From: Bacillota bacterium
Lineage (GTDB): Bacteria > Bacillota > Clostridia > Christensenellales > SZUA-584
Direction of reading: 5' to 3'
Assembly: GCA_023441905.1 (NCBI GenBank)
Contig: JAEZNC010000022.1
Location: 1 to 10,802, forward strand
Length of the DNA: 10,802 nucleotides
Within the stretch, counting starts at the first letter, position 1; every line of letters starts with the position of its first letter. The position numbers and the translations under genes are program-made. The notes below the pieces were generated by a model that made no database searches, was not told where the DNA came from, and saw only the letters and a list, made by a program, of their open reading frames with translations. Below are positions 6,259 to 10,802 of the stretch, in pieces.

Positions 6259-7075
6259 ATACCCTCCGTCTCGTCGTACTTCACGATGCGCACGTCTTCG
6301 TCCGCCGTGAGCAAAGCGAAAAGCCTCTTCGATTGGCTGATATCGGCCTCTATTCTGACCAGCCGCCCCAAAAATGTGACTTGTGCACCAACCACCTTGA
6401 GCTTGTCCATGATATCCGCACCGCCAAGCGCCGCCAAAAACACACAGCGTGTTCTCGCGCGTTCGAACACATAACTTTCGCCGTCTATCAGCTCGCCTTC
6501 TTTAATTTGATAGATGGTATCCGCAAGCTCCTCGATGAGAAACGGTTCGTGGCAGGCCATCACGATGGTTATACCATCGGCCTTTCTCTTTTTCAGTTCC
6601 TGCGCGAAATGAGACTGCGACGCCGCGTCCTGCCCCGAGAGCGGTCGAGAAACAGGATATCGCGCTTTGCCGCGAGTGCCTGAATCACCGCCGCCTTTTG
6701 CAGCGTGCCCTTGCTTAAATATTTCATCGGCGTATCGAGCATACCGTCAAGGAAGAACGCCTTGTAGTAAGGCTCCGCCGCGTCCGGCTTTGCGCCGTCA
6801 AGCGCGAGCATATGGCTCATGAACCGCAGTATCGTCATATTGACCTTATCGAATCGGTCGGGCACCAACGCGAGACGCAAATCCGCCGATACGGAAACGT
6901 GCCCTGATGTCGGACGAGTCAGCCCGCACAGAATACGAATCAGCGTGCTTTTGCCGCAGCCGTTTTCACCGACGAAAGCGACAGCCTCGCCTTTACTGAT
7001 ATTGAGGCTGATATCTTTAAGCACGTTATGACGGTCATATGTTTTGCCGATATGTTCGGTGGATAGTAACTGCAT
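6252..7075 (-). pseudogene. ABC transporter ATP-binding protein, frameshifted at Walker B
   Basis: The first part, read from the ATG at 7075 after GGGGGAG, has Walker A GENGCGKST (36-44), a signature LSKGT (120-124) and Walker B DILFLD (139-144). It then runs into a stop after RSRGRTRRR. A second frame continues the protein: LSGQDAASQSHFAQELKKRK, then ITIVMACHEPF with the H-loop histidine, and a C-terminal tail of about 80 residues ending in ETEGIC. Where the family has LDEPLSGQD, the sequence reads CTCGA then CCGCTCTCGGGGCAGGAC: exactly four bases are missing between 6645 and 6644. They include the catalytic Glu codon. Restoring them would give about 275 residues, a normal length. It is either a true pseudogene or a sequencing or assembly error. 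It starts 16 bases after the GNAT gene. Confidence 0.85.
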
Positions 7076-7091
7076 AAGGCTCCCCCTGCCT

Positions 7092-7583
7092 TTAGTCAAC
7101 CGCCGCTTCCATAAAGCCCACGGTAAACGGCAGATGTTCAAACACCTTTGTGCCAAGGTGCACAAAGCCGTTCTGCTCGTACCAATGCCTCAGAACGGTG
7201 TTTTCTTCTATTATACCGATAGAGATCTTATTGCCGCCGAGCTGCTTCACCTTTTGCACGGCAAAATCGAGCAGCATTTTCCCGAATCCGTGATGACGGC
7301 ATTCCGGCACGACGGCGATGTTCTTAAGCTCAAACCGGCCCTCGCCTTTGTTTTCGAGCTGCATGAACCCGGCAATATATCCGTCTGTTTTCAGCACGTA
7401 CATCATATTGCCTTTGTCTTTATCATAAAGCAGCCGCTCAATTTTCATAAAAGCCGCGTTCGTGGGGCAGTTTTCCTCGGTTAAGTGGAAATGCTTTGCG
7501 ATGGTTGCGAATGCCGAACGAATGGTCTCGACACAAAGCGTCAGTTCATCATCACGCACGCCGCAAATTTCACAGTTGTTCAT
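7092..7583 (-). CDS. GNAT family N-acetyltransferase
   Basis: The 163-residue protein has the single-domain GNAT fold size. Acetyl-CoA binding motif A is visible as IAVVPECRHHGFGKMLLDFA (89-108), with the R-x-x-G-x-G signature at 96-101. Motif B is NTVLRHWYEQNGF (128-140), with the Tyr and Asn-Gly-Phe usual there. The central YVLKTDGYIAGFMQL strand also fits. The family moves an acetyl group from acetyl-CoA to an amine on a small molecule, peptide or protein; the substrate cannot be read from the sequence. The start is supported by AAGGCGGG upstream of ATG. It is the first gene of an apparent operon with the ABC ATPase 16 bases downstream and then the permease, which may point to modification or export of one compound, but this is weak. 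Confidence 0.88.
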   Translation of the reverse strand: MNNCEICGVRDDELTLCVETIRSAFATIAKHFHLTEENCPTNAAFMKIERLLYDKDKGNMMYVLKTDGYIAGFMQLENKGEGRFELKNIAVVPECRHHGFGKMLLDFAVQKVKQLGGNKISIGIIEENTVLRHWYEQNGFVHLGTKVFEHLPFTVGFMEAAVD

Positions 7584-7615
7584 ATAGACCCGCCTTTTGT
7601 ATATAACTCATAATA

Positions 7616-7650
7616 AACCCATTATATCCCATGGTGTCATAATAAGAAAG
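7616..7650 (-). promoter_or_regulatory. Candidate promoter of the GNAT-ABC operon
   Basis: A perfect -10 TATAAT is found on the minus strand at 7621-7626, which would put the transcription start about 30 bases before the GNAT ATG. The -35 position has only a weak match (TTTCTT or TTCTTA). It directly follows the hairpin at 7649-7672. Confidence 0.4.
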
Positions 7651-7672
7651 CGGTATTGTGAGAGATACCGCT
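7649..7672 (-). terminator. Hairpin with T-rich tail upstream of the GNAT promoter
   Basis: AGCGGTAT and ATACCGCT form a perfect 8-bp stem with an 8-base loop. On the minus strand it is followed by TTCTTATTAT, so it could stop transcripts coming from the repeat region. The T-tract is interrupted and no gene lies close upstream, so an operator or a repeat remnant is possible. Confidence 0.4.
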
Positions 7673-7689
7673 CAGCCTGAAAAAACCAC

Positions 7690-7800
7690 TCGGTCTTTTT
7701 AAAGATCACAGAATCGCGATTGCCAAGCAGAGCGCATCCCATGAATCTACGCTCTTAGCCATGGGATTCCTCTTTCTCTCACGCTCCATCGGAATGACAA
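7690..7800. repeat. Degenerate intergenic repeat with ATCCCATG/CATGGGAT hairpin
   Basis: The stretch holds a 10-bp palindrome AATCGCGATT (7712-7721), an 8-bp inverted repeat ATCCCATG/CATGGGAT with a 16-base loop (7736-7767), and a CATCGGAATGACA end. Read on the minus strand, TGTCATTCCGATGGAGCGTGAG followed by GGAATCC resembles a common non-coding repeat type seen between genes in gut bacteria. That recognition is from memory and needs a search. No coding signal is seen. Confidence 0.4.
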
Positions 7801-7812
7801 ACACAGTGAATT

Positions 7813-8134
7813 GCAGGGCGCGATTCTCCAAGCGCGTCTTCGCCGGCGTGTCTCAAGCATAAGGCTGTAGGGCGCGATTTCCAAGCGCGCATTCATCGGT
7901 GTGCCTCAAGCATAAGCCTAGTAGGGCGCGATTTCCAAGCGCGCATTCATCGGTGTGCCTCAAGCATAAGCCTAGTAGGGCGCGATTTCCAAGCGCGCAT
8001 TCATCGGTGTGTCTCAAGCATAAGTCTGTAGGGCGCGATTTCCCAAGCGCGCATTCATCGGTGTGTCTCAAGCATAAGTCTGTAGGGCGCGATTTCCCAA
8101 GCGCGCATTCGCCGGTGTGTCTCAAGCATAAGCC
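7813..8134. repeat. Tandem array of six 53-54 bp units
   Basis: Units begin with GTAGGGCGCG (GCAGGG in the first) at 7813, 7867, 7921, 7975, 8028 and 8082, so the period is 54, 54, 54, 53, 54 and then 54 to the next element. Each contains GCGCG/CGCGC arms around about nine bases (ATTTCCAAG), then ATTC(A/G)(T/C)CGGTGTG(C/T)CTCAAGCATAAG. Because 54 is divisible by three, both strands show long open frames of an 18-residue repeat. These are by-products, not genes. The units are nearly uniform along their whole length, unlike a CRISPR. Confidence 0.92.
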
Positions 8135-8202
8135 TGTAGGGCGCGATTTCCAAGCGCGCATTCGCCGTGACTGCAGGTGCGTCAGGGATGCCGCACCCTA
8201 CA
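8135..8202. repeat. Palindromic element with TGTAGGG/CCCTACA ends, copy 1
   Basis: This 68-bp element begins TGTAGGG and ends CCCTACA. Its left half matches the array units (GGGCGCGATTTCCAAGCGCGC). Its right half holds GGTGCG ... CGCACC, able to form a second hairpin. It directly continues the phase of the 54-bp array. Confidence 0.8.
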
Positions 8203-8219
8203 TGTGAATAAGTGAAGTC

Positions 8220-8286
8220 TGTAGGGCGCGATTTCCAAGCGCGCCTTCGCGTGGACGCAGGTGCGTCAAGCATGCCGCACCCTACA
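8220..8286. repeat. Palindromic element with TGTAGGG/CCCTACA ends, copy 2
   Basis: This 67-bp element has the same terminal 7-bp inverted repeat, the GCGCG/CGCGC left hairpin and a right hairpin GGTGCGTCAAGCATGCCGCACC. It is separated from copy 1 by 17 bases (GTGAATAAGTGAAGTC region). It looks like a complete small mobile or REP-type element; no transposase is in the window. Confidence 0.8.
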
Positions 8287-8317
8287 TACACAATCGATAT
8301 GTTGGATTTAACGTAAC

Positions 8318-8366
8318 AAAAAGCCCCTCAATCAGCATTATGCCGTTGATTGAGAAGCCTTTTTTT
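8318..8366 (-). terminator. Terminator after the GH10/CBM9 genes
   Basis: CTCAATCA and TGATTGAG form an 8-bp stem extended by GCC-type pairs. It is flanked by an A-run on the left and a run of seven T on the right, so it can work in both directions. On the minus strand it lies about 40 bases after the CBM9 stop codon. Confidence 0.85.
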
Positions 8367-8408
8367 CAGGACTGATTAAATTATAGAATCATAAGCGTTC
8401 AAGCAAAT

Positions 8409-8987
8409 TTACTTTATCAGCTCCAGCAGACCCCATTTCTCGGGGCTTAAGTACGAGTTGTTGGTCGGGTCGTTGAACTTTGTCATGCTCTGGCGCACAC
8501 CGCTGCCGTCGCTGTCGTTCACCTGCGCGTCAAAGCCCATGATCATGCCCTCCTCGGGCGTCACCACGAGCGGCATGGCCAGCTCCACGAGATAACCGCC
8601 GTCAATCAGCGTCACGGCGGATGCAAAGCCTTTCGCATCGGGCACGGTGCCGAACGATTCGTCTCCGACATAGCTCACGCGGTATTGGCCGTCGTTCGCG
8701 TCGTAACTCGCGCCTTTCTCGTTGCTCTGATCGAGAAACAGCTCAATCGAATCCTGCTCGTACACGTTTGCCGATGAGTTGTTGAGCAGAGGGTCCTGCA
8801 CCTCAAACAGCGCATAAACAAAAGATTCATCCCACAGCAGCCGCACCTCGCCCTTCGCGCCTTCCCATGCCATAATCGGTATGCTCACCTTGGCCTTGGG
8901 GCAGTCCGCCCAGATGTCATCAATCTCGCCGTCTATTTTCGGTGTGCCGTATTTGGCGGTGGCTTTGTTGACCGGGGCGTCCTGCAT
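8409..8987 (-). CDS. Family 9 carbohydrate-binding module (CBM9-like), separated from GH10
   Basis: The 192-residue frame is a CBM9-like domain: KYGTPKIDGEIDDIWADCP (12-30), VRLLWDESFVYALFEVQD (48-65), YEQDSIELFLDQ (76-87) and a final WGLLELIK. Such modules sit at the C-terminus of GH10 xylanases and bind sugar chain ends. Here it begins at an ATG that shares one base with the GH10 stop codon (TGATG). A GGAG lies 11 bases before it, long but possible for reinitiation. It has no signal peptide of its own, so a separately made product would stay inside the cell. The frame is also open upstream of the ATG (LGAAPL), and one extra C in the CCCC run would fuse it to GH10. It is therefore best seen as the second half of a split or recoded enzyme. 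Confidence 0.85.
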   Translation of the reverse strand: MQDAPVNKATAKYGTPKIDGEIDDIWADCPKAKVSIPIMAWEGAKGEVRLLWDESFVYALFEVQDPLLNNSSANVYEQDSIELFLDQSNEKGASYDANDGQYRVSYVGDESFGTVPDAKGFASAVTLIDGGYLVELAMPLVVTPEEGMIMGFDAQVNDSDGSGVRQSMTKFNDPTNNSYLSPEKWGLLELIK

Positions 8988-10153
8988 CAGGGGTGCAGCT
9001 CCAAGTATTTCTCCGGATCAAGCACGGCATACGCCGCCTGCTTGGGCGAAAAATCCGCGTTGAACAGGCACGGGAAGCGGTCGCTGCGCCAGCTCTTGTT
9101 ATCCACATAGCCCCAGAACGTCACGCGCTCAATGAGATTCTTGTATTCCCGGAACAGGCTGAACAGCTGCGCGTAGACGGTGCCCTGCTTTAATTCCTGT
9201 TCTTCGGTGAGGCCCTCTTTGTCCGCATTGTTCACCGAAACGTCTAGCTCCGTGATGCTGACCTCCACGCCGAGCTGAGAGAACAGATCCAGCGTCGCTT
9301 TCACGGCTTTCACGGAGGTGTCCGTGGTGTAGTGCCCCTGCATACCGATGCCGTCGATCGGCACACCCTGCGTTTTTAAGTCTTTCACCATTGCGGCAAC
9401 GGCCTCGGCCTTGCTCTTCACATCAAGGTTATAATCGTTGTAGTAGAGCTTCGCGTCGGGGTCGGCTTGTTTCGCAAACTCAAACGCGAGCTTGATGTAG
9501 TCGGGGCCGATCGACGTGTACCACTGCGATTTGCGCAGGCATTTTGTCCAGTCGCCGTCAGCAGGTAACGCTATGTCATCCGCGATGGCCTCGTTGACCA
9601 CATCCCATGAGAGGATCTGCCCCTTGTATTTGCCGGCGACGCCGTTGATATGGCTGCGCAGCTGTTCGATGGCCTCCTCGCGCTCACCCGTGCCGAGCCA
9701 TTTGCCGCTCTGCTGGTGCCACGCCAGCGTATGCCCCACCACCGAAAGATTGTTTTCCTTGGCAAACGACATCATCGTGTCGGCGTCTGCGTAATTGAAT
9801 TTGCCCTCGGTGGGCTGCATGTTCTCCGGTTTCATCAGGTTCTCCGGGGTGATCACGTTGAAGTGCTTCATCAGCAGTTCGTTGTCGGCACCGCTTCGGC
9901 TCGCGTCCGTGTAGATGGTACCGAGCAGGAAGTCGTCCTTGTAGGCGTCGCACAGAGAGAAATCGGCAGGCCAGCCGTCACTGTTTTCCGTCGGTGCGGG
10001 CATCGGTTCTGCCGTCGGTGCGGGCGTGGACGCTGGTTTTGGCGTGGCACTCGGTTCGGGCACGGAAGCGGCACATGCCGTCAGAAACGAGCCAAAAACG
10101 AGACACAGAGACAGCACAAAAGCCAGATACCGTTGGTTATGGATCTTCACCAT
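8987..10153 (-). CDS. GH10 endo-1,4-beta-xylanase, predicted lipoprotein
   Basis: The enzyme cuts internal beta-1,4 bonds of xylan with retention. The 388 residues start with a signal peptide and an LTAC lipobox (24-27), predicting attachment to the outer face of the membrane through Cys27. A Pro/Ala/Thr-rich linker follows (about 30-58), then the GH10 barrel (about 65-380). Visible landmarks are ITPENLMKPE (101-110), VGHTLAWHQQ (139-148), the acid/base Glu188 in WDVVNEA and the nucleophile Glu302 in ITELDV. VTFWGYVDNKSW (344-355) and a closing PKQAAYAVLDPEKYL are also present. The start is set by AAGGA upstream of ATGGTGAAG. The stop TGA follows CAC CCC and overlaps the ATG of the CBM9 frame, which is normally part of the same protein. 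Paired operator-like repeats lie just upstream, suggesting sugar control. Confidence 0.95.
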   Translation of the reverse strand: MVKIHNQRYLAFVLSLCLVFGSFLTACAASVPEPSATPKPASTPAPTAEPMPAPTENSDGWPADFSLCDAYKDDFLLGTIYTDASRSGADNELLMKHFNVITPENLMKPENMQPTEGKFNYADADTMMSFAKENNLSVVGHTLAWHQQSGKWLGTGEREEAIEQLRSHINGVAGKYKGQILSWDVVNEAIADDIALPADGDWTKCLRKSQWYTSIGPDYIKLAFEFAKQADPDAKLYYNDYNLDVKSKAEAVAAMVKDLKTQGVPIDGIGMQGHYTTDTSVKAVKATLDLFSQLGVEVSITELDVSVNNADKEGLTEEQELKQGTVYAQLFSLFREYKNLIERVTFWGYVDNKSWRSDRFPCLFNADFSPKQAAYAVLDPEKYLELHP

Positions 10154-10176
10154 ATCATATCGTCCTTTCTTGATAT

Positions 10177-10223
10177 TAACCGGTTTCGATTATTATGCAG
10201 GGTCAACGTAACCGGTTTCGATT
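10177..10223 (-). promoter_or_regulatory. Paired LacI-family-like operator repeats upstream of GH10
   Basis: TAACCGGTTTCGATT occurs twice, at 10177-10191 and 10209-10223, exactly 32 bases apart (about three helical turns, same face). The core AACCGGTT is a perfect palindrome with a central CG, as in operators of LacI/GalR regulators that control sugar-use genes. The proximal copy is about 25 bases before the GH10 ATG. The regulator itself is not in the window. Confidence 0.6.
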
Positions 10224-10287
10224 TTTGGATAGAGATGACCTGATCGGGTTCAGTCGAGAAAAAACAATATGCGAAATAATAATGCGA

Positions 10288-10315
10288 TGTATAAAAATTA
10301 ACACACAAGTGTAAA
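10288..10315 (-). promoter_or_regulatory. Candidate sigma-A promoter for GH10
   Basis: On the minus strand TTTACA (10310-10315) and TATACA (10288-10293) are 16 bases apart, giving a leader of about 130 bases with the two operator-like repeats inside it. A weaker alternative is TTGAAA/TTTATA with 17 bases between (10337-10365). Neither is decisive. Confidence 0.3.
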
Positions 10316-10376
10316 AACGTCAATCGGCGGTTAGGTTATAAACATCAAAGTATTGACTGTTTCAATTAAAAAGACT

Positions 10377-10397
10377 ATCTAAGTGCAGCACTTAGAT
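10377..10397. repeat. 10-1-10 perfect palindrome
   Basis: ATCTAAGTGC and GCACTTAGAT are separated by a single A. It lies between the GH10 promoter candidates and the degenerate repeat. A binding site for a dimeric regulator or a repeat end are both possible; there is no T-run for a terminator. Confidence 0.6.
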
Positions 10398-10407
10398 TAG
10401 TAATCTG

Positions 10408-10457
10408 CCAGACTTCCCCCTTTTGGGAAAGCTATCGCCCGAAGGCGACTGATGGGG
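10408..10457. repeat. Degenerate short intergenic repeat with two hairpins
   Basis: TTCCC/GGGAA (10414-10429) and TCGCC-CGAA-GGCGA (10435-10448) are followed by CTGATGGGG. This order resembles a common gut-Clostridia repeat with an ACTTCCCC...GGGGAAG arm, a Gly-type GCG hairpin and a GATGAGG end. The match is from memory. The rest of the gap to 10561 shows only a small CACCC/GGGTG hairpin (10483-10496) and no gene. Confidence 0.45.
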
Positions 10458-10561
10458 TAATTTTTTAACTTATTTTAAACGCCACCCTCTCGGGTGCTTT
10501 GTCCCGCCATCTTTTGAAGGAGAAAGCTTTAGCGATTGTATTTGCAGACGAAACCGAACGT

Positions 10562-10598
10562 GCAATAAAAGCGGCCTCTCTCATCGAAAGTGCCGCTT
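10562..10598 (-). terminator. Terminator after pyrE
   Basis: On the minus strand, 24 bases after the pyrE stop, AAGCGGC pairs with GCCGCTT around a 16-base loop and the T-tract continues as TTATT. The position suits an intrinsic terminator. Confidence 0.75.
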
Positions 10599-10621
10599 CA
10601 TAATCGCTATGAAAACGTCTG

Positions 10622-10802
10622 CTATTTCATATTGCGGCTGCCGGGCTTCACGGCAGGTAAGCCCTGCCTGCAAAGCGGGCAGTCCTCCGGCGAATACGAC
10701 ACAACCTCCATTGCGAGCACGGCTTCAAACGGCACGCCGAAATCCACGGCACCGTTGCTGCGGTCCACTATGCTGCCAACGCCCACGACGTTGCCGCCGA
10801 GG
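10622..10802 (-). CDS. pyrE: Orotate phosphoribosyltransferase, C-terminal 59 residues (5' end off window)
   Basis: PyrE joins orotate to PRPP to make orotidine 5'-monophosphate in pyrimidine synthesis. Only the C-terminus is visible. It reads VVGVGSIVDRSNGAVDFG, then a LAMEVVSYSPEDCPLC stretch and QGLPAVKPGSRNMK before TAG. The VDRS block, the DCPLC cysteine pair and the final KPGSR are characteristic of the Firmicutes-type PyrE C-terminus. The catalytic and PRPP-binding parts lie beyond the window edge. The gene ends at its own terminator, so GH10 downstream is a separate unit. Pyrimidine operon membership cannot be judged from this piece. Confidence 0.88.
   Translation of the reverse strand, partial: LGGNVVGVGSIVDRSNGAVDFGVPFEAVLAMEVVSYSPEDCPLCRQGLPAVKPGSRNMK

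Noticed and set aside
7853..8207. Open frames on both strands encoding an 18-residue repeated peptide (about 102 residues each)
   Set aside because: They exist only because the 54-bp DNA repeat is a multiple of three. The peptide is low-complexity and no ribosome binding site is seen.
7813..8286. Possible CRISPR array
   Set aside because: The whole 54-bp unit is conserved, leaving no variable spacers, and no cas gene is present.
8985..8995. +1 frameshift at CCC TGA joining GH10 to CBM9
   Set aside because: A +1 shift enters the DAGRPGQQ frame, which is not the CBM9 frame; a -1 shift or one added base is needed.
9650..10243. Plus-strand 197-residue frame opposite the xylanase
   Set aside because: Antisense to the signal peptide and N-terminal part of a clear GH10 enzyme; no motif or ribosome binding site supports it.

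Overview
The window looks like chromosomal DNA from an endospore-forming member of the Clostridia, probably an uncultured or gut-type Oscillospiraceae or Christensenellaceae relative. The grounds are a gpr-spoIIP sporulation locus, strong AGGAG-type ribosome binding sites, YcxB-like membrane proteins, a lipoprotein GH10 xylanase, and short GTAGGG-type palindromic repeats filling the spaces between genes. Species cannot be set from sequence reading alone. Apart from the first three genes, every gene is on the minus strand.

Layout. At 1-1440 (+) there are three consecutive YcxB-like paralogues, the first cut by the window edge. They end 5 bases from a convergent sporulation cluster. At 1446-4637 (-) gpr (spore protease) is followed by two tandem paralogues of spoIIP, the peptidoglycan hydrolase of forespore engulfment. 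At 4638-5532 there is a gene-free stretch with three degenerate copies of a 195-240 bp structured repeat and the terminator of the next operon. At 5533-7583 (-) lies a GNAT acetyltransferase, an ABC ATPase broken by an apparent 4-base deletion at Walker B, and an ABC-2 type permease. At 7584-8408 there are a promoter, hairpins, a 54-bp tandem array and two intact 67-68 bp palindromic elements that look like its source. At 8409-10153 (-) a secreted GH10 xylanase lipoprotein and a CBM9 module are separated by a TGATG stop/start overlap at a CCCC run. At 10154-10621 there are paired LacI-type operator-like repeats, a candidate promoter, a long palindrome, a degenerate repeat and a terminator. At 10622-10802 (-) is the 3' end of pyrE.

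How it fits together. GPR and SpoIIP are the classic gpr-spoIIP pair. Here spoIIP has duplicated, together with an upstream hairpin that places the ribosome binding site in a loop. GH10 and CBM9 normally form one exported polypeptide that attacks xylan at the cell surface; the split here means the CBM would lack an export signal unless frameshifting or a sequencing error rejoins the frames. The ABC operon appears inactivated unless its 4-base loss is an assembly error.

The points most worth following are the covarying hairpins in the three-copy repeat, the array apparently derived from a palindromic element, the spoIIP duplication, and the two broken frames. No defence system, CRISPR array or integrated phage was seen.
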